From Apteryx mantelli (Eukaryota; Chordata; Aves; Apterygiformes; Apterygidae): a DNA stretch of 64,000 nucleotides. Position numbers and translations under genes: made by a program. The stretch is from contig NC_089994.1 of NCBI RefSeq assembly GCF_036417845.1, positions 17,254,001-17,318,000 of the forward strand. The letters are read 5' to 3'. The notes beneath the pieces were generated by a model. It searched no databases, had not been told where the DNA came from, and worked only from the letters and a program-made list of their open reading frames with translations. Below, in pieces: positions 35,605 through 47,275 of this stretch; the first letter of the stretch is position 1; every line of letters begins with the position of its first letter.

Positions 35605-36260
35605 GCTCCGGCCAGGAGTCGGGGAATCGATAGATGGTTAAGGTGATAAGCGGCTTTGCTAAAAACCAATTTTGCGAGGGGAGTTTGCAAAGAGGTTAGT
35701 GGAGCGGCTTTGTGTCCTCACCCCAGACCGCGCGCCCCGGGCAGGAGCACGTTGTCTCGCGTTGCTTGGCCAGCCTGAATTAACCCGTGAAACATCCCTC
35801 GGGACCGGGATCCCAAAGGACACCGGGGTCTGCGGCATCGTGTCCCCTCCGCAACGTGCCCACGAGGCCCCATGTGTTGGAGCCGCTCTTCTGCTTGGCC
35901 TACGTTGTTTCTCTGGCTTCCGTGAGTCTGAGCCCATCCCACCAGAGGGTTGACTCCAAGGAACAAGTCTCCTTGGCTCCTGCGTGTGAGCCAAAGAGCT
36001 GTTGGGCAAATCGGGGAGGTAAATGTGCCTGAAGGCAATATAAAATTAAACGAGCAGAATTTGCTCAGCTGATAACTTAGCCAGCTCGGAGCCGGCGGCT
36101 CTGATGGCATCACACTGGCAGTATTTGCATAGGGATGAAGCGTTCCCATGCAATTCCTCCGCCGTAGCGAGGCCTAAGCAGGCTTTTCTCTAATCTCCAC
36201 CGTGGGTGGCTTCTGCTTCCGACTATATTTTCCCCTGAACGAACATATATTCTTGTGCCT
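35605..36260. other. Mixed intron DNA with a perfect octamer
   Basis: A low-CpG patch at 36025-36160 contains ATTTGCAT at 36123-36130 within GGCAGTATTTGCATAGGG. Confidence 0.35.
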
Positions 36261-36264
36261 GCAG

Positions 36265-37640
36265 TCAGGAAACTCCCGCGGCCTGTTTGCGTTGTGCCGC
36301 GCCGATGGCGTAAGGGGCAGCGCCGGCGCGCAGGACGGGCTGTGCGACCCGCGGCCGGACGCCTGGAGCGGGTGCGAGCGTCCTGCCGGTGTCGTGTCGC
36401 CGTGCAGGAGGGGTTTCGGTTGAGGACGGGGGAGGCAGGGCCAAAATCACCTGCCTTGAGGTCTTGGCCGGAGGAAACCCATTTGGGAGGAATGGGCAGA
36501 AATAAAAGGGGAAAATCGCCTCTTGGGGACACGGCCCCGGAGGTGGCGGCGGCTCTGATCGCAGAGGGCACCGACAGCCGTCGGAGGAGACGAAGCTGGT
36601 GACCCGTGACACTTCTCTTTCTAACTAAATTTTTGCAATTTCTGCATCTGTTTCAAATGCAAAAGCACTAGCGTATTTTGAGACGTGATCCAGCCTCGCG
36701 GCAGTCGCCTTTGCTGCTTAAAAGTGGCCCCAGCTCCCTTCTGGGGGCTTCAGTGACCGTTCCCGGCTTCACGGGTGGCTTCCTGGGTGTCCCCAAGCCC
36801 CAGCTGCTGGTCCAGCCTGGCAGCCCTCGGGGCTGGTGGAGACGTCCCCAGCAGCCCACCCTCCGCCCCGGCCTTTGGTCAAACATCTCCTTGGCCTTGA
36901 GGAGACCTGCAGTAATTAGCAACCTTGGGTTTCCAGAAACCGGCCCAGAGACGTCTCCTGGGCTCACTGCTATTGATTCCCCCACGTGGTTTGGGCTGGT
37001 TTCAGGCTGGCGGCTGGATTGCCGGCTTTCCTGCTGGGAGTCCCAGGCTGGAAGCGATCCCTTTCCCGCGTGGGCTGCTCCGTCCCACGCCTCGGTCCTT
37101 GCTCGCTTTCTCCGCTGAATATCCTTGGGGGTGAGGGCAGGGAGAAGCGGTGCCACCCTTCGGCGGAGCCTGGCGCGCGCGTGGGGCCTTGCCGGCGTTT
37201 CTCACGCGTCTTGGTGCCGCCTCGTCCTCCTTCATCGGCAGAGCATAGGCGTCTGGCTCGGAGACCGGGATGCCGCTGTCCGGCCCACGCCGAAGCTGAG
37301 GCGCCGTGGCTGAGGGCCGAGACCACGGGCAGCGTCCCCGGCTCCCTCGAACGGCCGCCCTCGCTCTGCCCGGCGCCACTGCGATGTTTCGGCCTCTACT
37401 TACCCATCTGTAAAATGGGGGTTTCTCCTTGGCCTGCTGCCCCGAAAGGGGCCTCGTGGGTGGCCTGGGCTCGGAAGTTGGGCTTCCTGGGAAGCTTTGG
37501 TGTTTCTCGGCGTGTTTGTTTGGATTTGAAACAGAGATGGATTTTGTTTCCTTAAAAAAAGAAAAAAAGCTTAAAAAAAACAAACTTGGAATTTTGGGGG
37601 GTTTTGGATTTCTCAGTTTCGTTTCAAGCTTTATTTTTCT
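36265..37640. other. GC-rich intron spacer
   Basis: Nothing except the MIR-like scrap listed below. Confidence 0.5.
37392..37428 (+). repeat. MIR-like SINE core fragment
   Basis: TACCCATCTGTAAAATGGGG is the hallmark phrase of the MIR core on the plus strand. Confidence 0.55.
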
Positions 37641-37739
37641 GGGTTTTACTGTCGTATTGTTGTTCGTTACCGCATCGTTATGCGTCGGCAGCTGTAACGC
37701 TCCCCAGACGTGTCAGAAACCGCTGCTATAACTGAAACC

Positions 37740-38345
37740 ACCTTATTATTTAATTTATTTTTTAATCATAGGGGGAAGCTGTTCCTGAATGCAGATTGAT
37801 CGGAACATCTTATCTCCCCTAGTCAAAGCGCCTCCTGTTTGTGCTGGAATGAAATAGTTTGACACTTTGACACGACGTGTCAAACACTTTCCCCACTACA
37901 CAAACAGCCGAGACTTTGATCTAGGTGTCAAACTGTTTTCATTACAACAAACAGTCGCCCCTTTGATCCCGAGAAGAAGATAAGCGGTTTCAATTGGTGC
38001 TAAGTAGCAGCTGCTCTTAATGATTTCAAACATTTGAGAGAGGGAAGGAAAAAAAGAGAGAAAAAAGAAAATATACAATAATAGAATAGTTAAACTATTA
38101 TGTCATGTTATAAACTAGTCCCAGCGCTGCGGAGTGAAGTAATGTAGGCGTGATAGCGATGGTGGGAACTCGGCATATCGGTGAATTCTCCTAAAGTTAA
38201 ATAAATAAACAATCAAAATCTTATTTATTTATTTTTTATTAGGAGGTGTTCAGAATTGTTTTTCCCAGTATTTCAAAGGGGAATGTTTTCAGGAAAAACC
38301 ACACTCTGGAGATAAAGGATCCTGTTAGGAATAAGTGTGGCATTT
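37740..38345. promoter_or_regulatory. Candidate conserved non-coding element with GTGTCAAA palindrome cluster
   Basis: AT-rich unique DNA. TTTGACAC occurs at 37858 and 37866, and its reverse complement GTGTCAAA at 37877 and 37925. CTTTGATC/CTTTGATCC words of LEF/TCF type lie at 37914 and 37955. The pair at 37866-37884 is a perfect palindrome, 9-base arms around one A. Confidence 0.5.
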
Positions 38346-38349
38346 TCAT

Positions 38350-38860
38350 AGGAAAAAACAAAACAAAACACTTTTTTTATTCCTGGCGGCGATCGCGCGG
38401 GCTGCCCTTGCCCTCCCTGGTGCCGCGTCCCGCTGGGCGCTTCGGCACTTGCGCGCGGGTGTCCGGCTCCACGTGGGTAAGGATTCGGCCCTTCCCGCCC
38501 GTTCCCCTCCGCTGCCTCCTCGGGGATCCCAGCCGCCTTCCCTCGCTTCCAATGCTTGCCCGTCATTTTGCGTGCGGCCTCGAGCGACCACGTCCCTCTT
38601 CCCCGGGATCGGCGAAGCGGCGCTGCCTTCTTTTGCCTCCAATTTCCTTCCCGCCGCCCCTGCGCGGGGAGGGATCCCGGGGGGGCTCGTCGCTGCTGCG
38701 AGCGTTTCGGGGAAACGTGCGGGCTTCCGCCGTTCCCTGCTCGGTGCCTCTTCCCGTTTCCTTGGAAGAACGTGGTTGTCAGAGCAGATCCCTCATAGGT
38801 CACCGCATCCCTGACCGAACATCATGAAATACCAAGCCAGGCACTGAGAATCATAAGATG
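38350..38860. other. GC-rich intron spacer
   Basis: Nothing recognised. Confidence 0.5.
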
Positions 38861-38861
38861 C

Positions 38862-39600
38862 TATTTTTTTTTAATTCTTATTTTTTTAAAAAAAATTCTT
38901 AATTATTTTATTTATTTTTTTAATATGCAATTTTGAGGAAAAATGGGTAAGAGTTTCTCCCCGGTGTAGCCGTGTTGGCGTTAGCCAGGCTAAACTGGTG
39001 TGAATTTGGCCCCAGCGTGGCTGATTAAAAGCGGCATCACCTCTTTTCTATTTGGAGCGTCGGGTTCATGAACGAATTCCCGGTGAGCAGCTGAAGAGAA
39101 TTTACGTGACGTGCTGAAATTAGGAGGTTACAGCCAATAATTAGGCTTAGGCAGAGGCTTTTTCTTTCCTCGCCTGCTTACGGGCGCTTTCTCCAGGCGT
39201 GCGCCTCGCCACGGATGTTGCCTTCGGTTTTCTTGGCTCGGAATTTGGGGTTTTAGCCGTTTGCTTAGGAGTATTTTTTCCCGTTGGAAAATCTTTCCCC
39301 TCCCCATACTAGTATTGGCAAGCCGTCCCTCCGTGGCCTCGCACGCAGCAAAGTGTCCCCGGCCCGCGCCAGCGGGGAAGCGCCGCAGCCCGAGACGACA
39401 GGGCGTTGGGGGCTTAATTTTAGCCAGAACACGTGGCTCGTTTTTTAGATGCTTCTCGAGTCAAATCGTAGTGGCTTTGTTAGTCAAGGGAAGAAAAATC
39501 TGAAAAGCTAGGAAGGCGACGCGTTGTAGATGATATCTGCTCGCGGGCTGAGTTACGGGATTTAATACAAGGCGGCTTTTGAGGGTTGCACGCTCTGCAT
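38862..39600. other. Low-complexity A/T tract, then mixed DNA
   Basis: T- and A-runs at 38862-38935 are followed by a low-CpG patch (38985-39150) and GC-rich DNA. Confidence 0.4.
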
Positions 39601-39619
39601 CAGAGCGCGGAGAGCCCGG

Positions 39620-39810
39620 GTTCGAGATTAAAACTCACATTTCATTTTTATACACTGTGCTTAATCCAATAATGATTTCATGTTACAAACGGCAATAATA
39701 TCTTTCAGCATAGTTAATCAGAATAGACTTAATGCTGTCACTATTTATTAACCTTTGCTGAAAAGCAAGAAGTTTTCTTCCTAATCTGCGATTGTTGCTC
39801 TTGTCAGGCT
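39620..39810. promoter_or_regulatory. Candidate conserved non-coding element
   Basis: AT-rich island (TCCAATAATGATTTCATG, CACTATTTATTAACC) between CpG-rich flanks. Confidence 0.4.
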
Positions 39811-39814
39811 CTAT

Positions 39815-40440
39815 CAGGCGAGGAGCGGCGCTGGCATTCGTTAGAACCGCGCGAATCCCGTAACGACAACCGGAACGCCGCGGTGGTGGCGGGCGCGCGA
39901 GACCTGCCTTGTACTAGCTGTGAAAACCGAGCAGGGAGCGGCGAACCCCGACTGCTGCTGCGGAAGAGCCACGTTTGTCCGCCGGCCGCTCCGCCGTGGT
40001 GCTGGGATGCGGCGGTGCGGGATGAGCCGCGAATCGCCGCCTTTGCGCCCTGCAAAGCCCCAGCGTGGCTCCGGGAGGCCGCGGGAGTTGCCTCGGTGTC
40101 CTGGGTTGCTGGATGGTTGGGTGAGGTGGGTGGTGGGACCCCAGCGGGACGTCCGGTGTTGGCCACCGCGGCCGCTGCTGGATTTGGAGCGCGGGGCGAC
40201 TGCTGATCTCCGGGTGGGGAAACTGAGGCACGGGGCAGTGGCGTGACTTGTCCCTCTCACCTGGAAACGCAGAGCATCACCCCGGTGCCCGCAGCGGAGG
40301 CAGGAGGGAGGCCGGGGCAGCGCTGGTGGGGACGCCGCGGTCCCACGGCCGGCGTTTCCCAGGGGCTGGAGCTCGCGGCTCCGTAACGCTGGCAGCCGAA
40401 ACGGGGGGGTTTTGGGTCAGGGAGCGCTTGCAGCCAGGGC
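39815..40440. other. GC-rich intron spacer
   Basis: Nothing except the MIR-like fragment at 40205. Confidence 0.5.
40205..40265 (-). repeat. MIR-like SINE core fragment
   Basis: GGGGAAACTGAGGCACGGGG followed by GTGACTTGTCCC matches the reverse strand of the MIR core over about 45 bases. Confidence 0.6.
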
Positions 40441-40444
40441 AGGG

Positions 40445-40740
40445 GTGCGATTATTTATTGGCACGGTTGAAGGTGTGCGTTTTTGAAGCTCGGTGGTGAT
40501 AAAAGGTCATTGCATGAAGGAATTTCAGCATTCGATATTCTCGTGTTTGTCTCCCGTTGCAAAGCCTGTGCTGGAATTGGCTTGTAGGAGCACCTGGAAT
40601 TAATGAGCCAGCGTGGTACTGTGCAGAAATCAATGTTTCCTGCATTAATTGCACCGTGTTTGAGCTTTGTCTTTTTATTCTGAGTTATGGAGTTAGAGCC
40701 GGAGATGTCTCTCTCCAGCTGCAGCCCAGTTTAGTTTATG
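40445..40740. promoter_or_regulatory. Candidate conserved non-coding element
   Basis: Low-CpG, AT-richer DNA (GGTCATTGCATGAAGG, GGAATTAATGAGCCAGC, TGCATTAATTGCACC). Confidence 0.35.
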
Positions 40741-40744
40741 AAGA

Positions 40745-41480
40745 TGGTGTCGCTTTCCCCGGCTGGGCTGGAGCGCTGGGAATCCCGTAGGAGAAGCTTG
40801 AGCGTGTTGGCCGTCGCCGAGAGTTAGGAAACGCGCTGTGAATTGCAGAGTTTAAGCACGGAGGACTAAGAGTTGCCCCAGCGAAGGGCGGTGTTACGGG
40901 CGAGGTTTCGGGTGGCCGGCGGACCTGGGGTTTGCTCGCGGATGCGTTCTGCGGCGCGTGGGCCGGGCTGTGCAGGAGGAGCCCCGGGTGCACCCGCGGG
41001 TCCTGGCCGGAGCGTCCCGGGAGCGGGGACGGCAAGCTTTTCCTGCGAGGAGGACGTTGTGCGGGGGCCGGCGTGCACGATGCTGCTGCTGCTGCTGCAG
41101 CTCGTTTCTCAGCACTGAAGCTTTCCTTACCCTAACAGGGACAATTCCCTCTCTTAATGCCTCCGCTGCCTGTCCCTGCTAATCAGCCAAATGAGGGGAA
41201 CGACCATGCAAGTCGGGTTTGATTTAAATCTCCTTCAAGACGGGAAAGCTGCTGGAAGCCGGCTCGCTGCAGCTATGCCGGTTGCAGCTTTGATTCCCGT
41301 TGGAGATGAACGGGGAAGATGGGTTTAGGTCTCCGCAGAAGGTCGGTGTATCTTCGCAAGTGGTTTGCGGTGGCTTTTGGTTATTAGCGTGATTATTTGC
41401 GCCTTCTGTAACGGAGCATTGGTTTAGATCGAGAGCAGATCTCCCCGAGACCCTCCAAACTCTGACCTGCTATTTCGGAA
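40745..41480. other. GC-rich intron spacer
   Basis: A (CTG)n run at 41081-41100. Nothing else recognised. Confidence 0.5.
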
Positions 41481-41484
41481 GAGC

Positions 41485-42955
41485 AGGCATTGCTGTCGTT
41501 CCTTATTTTTAGGATCAACTAGCATCAAGCATTTCTTTGATGTTATTTTGGTCACTTGAACAGGTGCAGTTATTTTACATACAGACACTAAGAATCCAAT
41601 TTTGCTAATATTATTAAAGCATAAATGTGGTATTTATATTTTTAGCAAACTGCTCTTTATGGTATTGATGTACACGCAATGTAGTCCTTGCATAAATAAC
41701 TACCATAAATCTGGAAGCATTTATCATTGGAAATAGCTGTGAACTCAGTCAAATTCTTTTTGTTCAACATGATTGTGGAGCTTCAACTGCAAAGTAGAGA
41801 GTAAAATATACAGTATATTTTCTGTAAACAGCTCGGAGTTTCTTCCAGTGAGCTGATTGATCTGTGGTACGAGGTAAGGCTTAGGATAATTTGGTGAAAT
41901 GAAAAAATCTGGAATAAATTACAATAAATGGGATCTTTGATGTGGCCTGTCAATAGCGGTGCTGGTGGATGTGTGTGTGTTGTCTTCCTGGCCAGAGAAA
42001 TTAACTTCTGAACTTGATGGCCACAATCTTTTCCTCCGGACTTTCATCCTTTGTGCTGATGGGCAGCTGGGACAGCCGGTTATTTATCCTATATAAATAG
42101 GATAGCCGGTTATCCTATTGGTATCTGAGCCCAGGAAAGCCAGGCTTCGTATAGCCGAGGCTTACAAAAAAGAGTTTCAATCTTGTTCATTTTTTGTGAG
42201 GCAGTGATCACTTAAAAAAAATCCCAACCCCTCGTTTCTGCCGTGTTTGTGCTACTTGGAGGTCTAGAGTTCGGAGGTCTGGAGTCTTTCTTGTTCTAAA
42301 TTTAGCCATTTAAAAGAAGATTATGGACTATCCACTTGGGACTTTTAAAAAGGCTTTCACAATAACTCTTGAAAGCCTGATGCCTTTAATCCTTAACTTT
42401 AATTTAAAATAAAGAAATCTTTTCAACTGCCTCCTTCCCTTCCCCCTATGCCATTATTCAAGGCTAAGGTTCTTTGCAACTCGCTCATGGAGCAAGGATG
42501 TGCTAAGCTGTTTTAATTTCTTATGAGGATTTTTTTTTTAATAAGAAAAATCAAGTCAACGCTCGAGAGTATACACAGCAGTTTACCGCGATAGGAGGAA
42601 TTAATCAGTCTATAAAGTTCAAAATGTACAAAGAGGGAGGAAAAAAAAAAAACCCGACTGATCAAACACAAGGCTCTTCTCTGAGATGCAAAGATAAAAG
42701 CCTTTTCCTCTGCGAGCTTCTCGACTACTGGCAGCCAGTGGGGTCAAGATTTTTTTGTTATGGAAAGCTCGAGATAATTAATGTTGTTGAAAGAGGACGA
42801 TTCGTTTGGCGTCTCGCAGGCTAGCCCCCGAGTCTGGGAGCTTGTGAAGCGGCAGCGAGCCGGGGAAAAAGTTACCCACTGCGGGAACGGCCAATTTAAC
42901 TGAGCAATAAATAATATCGAGAGATAAAAAAAGACCATTTAGGAAGTGATGTGGT
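41485..42955. promoter_or_regulatory. Candidate conserved non-coding block, about 1.5 kb (longest in window)
   Basis: Continuous AT-rich, CpG-poor unique DNA. Inside it are a 19-base palindrome (41803-41821), a local 30-base duplication with a hairpin (42074-42113) and many TAATT/ATTAAT words. It could harbour several enhancers. Confidence 0.45.
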
Positions 42956-42959
42956 GCTG

Positions 42960-43890
42960 CCGTCTGATGTGGGGCACGCATTCCCGCTGCCTCCGCCGCT
43001 GCCGGTTTAACGGGCAGCAAAGGGCCGGAGCGGCTCCGAGGCCGGAGCGGCGGCGCGGGGGCCCGGCTGCCGAGCGCTGCGGGTCAGGGGCTTCGGCAGA
43101 AACCCGCCTTTGGGGGGGCTTTTTTGGGGGGGTTTGGCCGCTCTCCGCCCGCATCCGACCTTCCGCCGCTGCCGCGTCATCTCGCGCGTCCCCAAACGGC
43201 CGCCTCGACCTGCGGCGGTGGTTTTGGGGCCGTTTCCCACGCCCGGCGCCGAGAGGCTGCGCTGGGGCTCGGTCGCTGCTGCCTTTTCCCCTCCCGCTTT
43301 GGGGAGGGCGGACGCCTCCCCGAGCAGCCCGGGGCAGCGGGCAAGGGCATCCCCGCAGGATGCGGCACCGGCACGAAGGGGGAATTGCAGAAAAGAGTAA
43401 ATAAAAAGAGGGTTTTGTGCCCCTTGGCCCTGCTGGGCGCTGCTCTAAGGCGGGAGCGTGTTCAGGGAGGTCCCGGGGGCTCATGCATGTGTCTCTGCGC
43501 CCGGCTCTGCCAGAGGGGCAGAAGGAAGGAGCCCCAATTTGGGATGCAGATCAGCCCCAGGACCTGTGACGGCCTCTGGAGCGGTGGGATGGGGAGCGCT
43601 ACAGGCAGTAATAGCAAAAGGGCTGGTACTGGGGGCGTTTAACCCGATGGAGGCCCCGGCAGGGACCCTTCGCCTCGCTCTGCGGCTTCCCGCTCGTCCT
43701 GCAGCATCAGACGCACAGATGTGGTTCTGCAGAGAGGCCCCGGGAGCAGGGGCTTTCGGGGGATGCTCCGCGTGGGGATCCCAGCGGCACCGCCCTGGCG
43801 TTACTTTTCCGAATGCTTTTGCAGGGCAGAATGTCTGCAAGCTCTTTTGCTGCGTGCTCGATCTCCTTCGGCTCCTGGAGCTCGTTTGGA
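42960..43890. other. GC-rich intron spacer
   Basis: CpG-dense, nothing recognised. Confidence 0.5.
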
Positions 43891-43894
43891 TGTG

Positions 43895-44620
43895 TCCTAT
43901 TACGGCGCTTGTGCTAAATCTGCCTGCGCTAATAATCGATAGCTGCATGGTCACCCGAGCTGTTTATGTATCTCTTCTATCAAAGCCGTGACAACCCGAG
44001 ATCAAGATGTGAGCAGGCAGGCTCATACATCGAACGCTATTTAAAAAGCAGGATGAATTAATTACTGGCATTAATGACTGGGGATAGACTTTAGGAGGCT
44101 TCGGCTAATGGTTTGGAGCCTCTAACACGAAAAAAAGCCCTAGTAGGTGGCATGTTTTGGTGCTTCCCCGCTGACTCTTCAACAGGCTGCGCGTGCCTGC
44201 GCCGGGGCCGCATTCACTTGCGGGAAGCCGCGCGGGGTCTTGTTATTCCTAATTTTTGGTGGTCGCTTGCAAGGTGATGGTGTCGCCTCCAGGCCGCGTT
44301 CGGGTGATGCCGAGCGGATGGATGGGGTGGAGTTGGTCTCCTTTGAGCTTCAAGGATGGGGAGAAGACACCTCCGGAGCACCTCGAGGTGCCTCCCGCGT
44401 CCCCGCTGATGGGGCAGCGGATGGTCCTACCTGCCGCGCCGGCCCTGTCGGGAAGCAGGGAATTTAGGTAGACCTCTTCTCCCATCCCGTCCTGACCCCC
44501 AGCGCCAAACCAGGTCCTGTCGACCGCCCGGGACCGCGTTCGCTACCTTACAGCTAAGCGAAATGCTCCCCGCTAAATGGAGCGGTCGCAGCCAGATTCG
44601 CCCCGTCCGGCCGCTCGTTC
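43895..44620. other. Small AT patch, then GC-rich spacer
   Basis: AT-rich at 43910-44110 (GATGAATTAATTACTGGC, CATTAATGACTGG), possibly regulatory. The rest is plain. Confidence 0.35.
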
Positions 44621-44621
44621 A

Positions 44622-45045
44622 AATCATGTTAATTATTACTTTTCTCTAATTGCTCAGGGGCATTTCTGTCCTTTCCCAGCCCCCCTTCAGAGGAGCTGAT
44701 AGGGCCGAGCCGATGTTCCCGGCCCCTGCCTGCCTTTCCATTTCGGTTATTTATTAGGCAGCATAACCACAATTGCTATCAGACAGAACTTGTCAGCTCC
44801 GAAAGACATGGGCAAATTTTATTAGTTGACAGAAGGGTTTTTTTTCCCCTCATGAAAATATTAAAAAGTCATTTTAGTTTAGAAACCTAATTTTAATTTA
44901 GTTAGGTTTTAATTTAATTTAGTTTTTAAATTCACTTTCTGACAGAACTCAATTTTTCAACTGTAATTTGATGCCGTCAGTGGCCATAACGTTTAATGGC
45001 CTCCCTATAAATTGTTAGGATTACTCGGAGATGATTTACAGAACC
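44622..45045. promoter_or_regulatory. Candidate conserved non-coding element with TTTTAATTTA repeats
   Basis: AT-rich. The word TTTTAATTTA/TTTAATTTAG recurs at 44891-44925, and an 8-base inverted pair AAACCTAA/TTAGGTTT lies at 44883-44909. Confidence 0.4.
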
Positions 45046-45049
45046 GGGG

Positions 45050-45480
45050 CTGATCCGGCGTTTGGGCAAAGCCGTCTCCCGGCCCCGCGGCGCTCTGCAG
45101 CTTCCGAACACAAGCCAAGGGCGAGGGAAGGCGGTTTTACGGGGGCAGCCGCAACGACCACTGCTTTTACCTAAAGGCTGAAAGCGCACAGGGTGCCCCG
45201 GGGAGGGCCAAAACGGATATAAACGCGTGAAAAGCACCGCTTTGAGCCTGGCCTTGGCCACCCGGGAGGACTTGTGCTTTTTCCCCTGGGGCCAAAGTGG
45301 AATAAACCCCTTTTTTTCCCCAACCCCAAACCCGTCCTGGCGTTTTGCCTTGCCGGGGGACCCCGGCGAAAGCCGAGCGGGACGGACGACAGTTCGCGCG
45401 CGAGTCCGTCTGGTTTCCGAAAGCGAGACAAGCCCTTTCGGAGCGCCGGATGCAGACAAAAGCTGAGCGCTCGGGTGTTT
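45050..45480. other. GC-rich intron spacer
   Basis: Nothing recognised. Confidence 0.5.
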
Positions 45481-45481
45481 T

Positions 45482-45800
45482 AAATCAGGGCAGAGCATTG
45501 TAAAATACAGTGCAATTGCATAAAATACTGTCCCAATTTAATCCATCTATCTAAGTGTTCCATCTAATTACTATATTAGAAAAGTCTTCAGACCATGTAT
45601 TGAACATTATAAATGGGGATAAAATGATTCTGGTAATGGCTTAATAAAACAGGTGAGGTAGTTCAGTCTGTCTGCTTACATCTTTGGATTGGGGCCAGAT
45701 TGATTTGGCAGAGGGAAAAAAAAATCCCTCTGTGCCTGTGTTGTTACACTTTGGAGAGTGTATCCATTAGGAGGCTTTGATTTTTGTCTTGTTTTTGGCT
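45482..45800. promoter_or_regulatory. Candidate conserved non-coding element
   Basis: AT-rich, CpG-free (CAGTGCAATTGCATAAAATA, CATCTAATTACTATATTAG). Confidence 0.45.
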
Positions 45801-45804
45801 TATG

Positions 45805-46745
45805 AGCGTCAGCTATTGGCTCGTTTCATTAACTAGAAAGGGGGGGATATGCAGGACCCCTGGAAACTGTTGCGTAGTGGAATTTGTGTACTTTCTTAAA
45901 GAAATGGCCAACCTGTGCGCTCGCTGGTGCAAAGAAAATCGCCTGAATCCCGCAGCTCCCCAGTGCGTCTCCCAGCAATTAATTTGTCTTTTCCTGCTGG
46001 CCTGCGCAACGGGTGGGAGCTCAGCGTGCTGAGAACTGCGTCGGGAAAAGGAGGGTTTTGCAACGCGCGGTCACTTTGGGTGCCGTCCCGGCTGGGAACG
46101 CTTGCCTAGCCCCTCGCTCCAGCGCCGCGGCGCGCGGCTCTCCCTGGAGAAAAGCCTCGTTGGTGAAGCGGGCCAAGAGGCATCCAGTGCCCCGCTGGTT
46201 TCCGAGGTCTCTCCTGCGATGCGAGCGGTTTTTGGCTGCCTGTTTGTGGAGTTGGATCTCGGCTCGTTGGCACGCTTGCGGGAGCCGAGCACGTGGGTGC
46301 TTCCAAACCGGGCCGCTCCGGGAGCCGGCGCCATCCGCAGGATGCTCGCCGGGCAGGCCGCAGCCGGCTGGCGCGTCTTCTGCGTGCTGGGAGCCGAGGG
46401 CTGGCAGCTGCTGCTCGCGCTTTATCCCGGGGGTAGGAAGCCACCGCATCCGTGCGAGGGGCGGGGAGGTTCTGGGAAACGCGTGGAAGCTGCGATCTGC
46501 TCCCAAAGCCGCGGGCTCTGGGCAGGGGCCCCACGCCAGGGCAGGCGTGGGCTGAAGCCTCTCTGGCCTGGGGCAGATTCGATGCTTCTGAGATGCCGAA
46601 CCCCTGCAAACCCCAGGGAGCCCATCAGCAGGGTCTCAGCACCTTCGCAGATCAGCGCAGGCGTCTCGCATCCCCTTTCAGCAAAGCAGGGAAAGATCAG
46701 TTGGTTTTCAGCCTGGTGCACAAATCCTCTGCCTGCACTTTACCC
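45805..46745. other. GC-rich intron spacer
   Basis: Nothing recognised before the CR1 element. Confidence 0.5.
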
Positions 46746-46747
46746 GT

Positions 46748-47275
46748 CGGTGCAGTTTGGGGTCGATGGGGTAGGCAGCAGCTCCGCGGAGAAGGACCTG
46801 CAGGTGCTGGCGGGCGAGCTGAACGTGCCGGCAGCGTGCCTTACGGTGGTGAAAGCCAGCCATACGCTGGGTTGTAGCAAGAGTGCAGCCAGCAGGTCTT
46901 GAAGCGATTATTCCTCTCTAGTTGGCATTTGTGAGACCACATCTGGATTGTGTCCAGTCTGGGACCCACAACGGAAGAGAGAGAGTGAGGAACTGGAGAG
47001 AGTCCAGCAGAGGATCACTGAGATGGTGAAAGGCCAAGGCACGAGTTGCAGCAGAGAAATTCCTGTAGAGCTAAGGAAAAAACTCTTCCCCTGTGAGAGA
47101 GGTGCAGCCTTGGGACCTGAGAGCTGGTGGGACCTTCATGCTTGGGAGGTCTTCAAAACTCACCTGGACACGACCCTGAGCAGTCTGACCTAGCCTGGAG
47201 CAGGGGGTTGGGCCAGAGCCCTCCAGAAGTCCCTCCTGACCTAAATTTTTCTCCAAGCCTGTGGTTCTGTGCTTG
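46748..47275 (+). mobile_element. CR1 non-LTR retrotransposon, 5'-truncated and internally deleted
   Basis: The plus strand carries the 3' part of a CR1 element. The first part translates as EKDLQVLAGELN … LGCSKSAASRS, which matches the reverse-transcriptase C-terminal region of CR1 (family form EKDLGVLVDSKLN … LGCINKSVASRS) with frame breaks. About 46915-47030 continues the match (ACCACATCTGGATTGTGTCC, GGAGAGAGTCCAGCAGAGG). The stretch usually found next is missing. It resumes at about 47070 (AGGAAAAAACTCTTCCCC, CTTCAAAACTCACCTGGACA) and runs to the 3' end (GACCTAAATTTTTCTCC … GGTTCTGTG). It is inactive. Its presence supports a bird or other sauropsid. Confidence 0.92.

Noticed and set aside
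39590-39635. tRNA-like B-box word GGTTCGAGATT
   Set aside because: No matching A box, acceptor stem or anticodon arm upstream.
46102-46902. 266-codon plus-strand frame
   Set aside because: Only its last part is meaningful, and that part is the CR1 reverse-transcriptase remnant. The rest is GC-rich chance.
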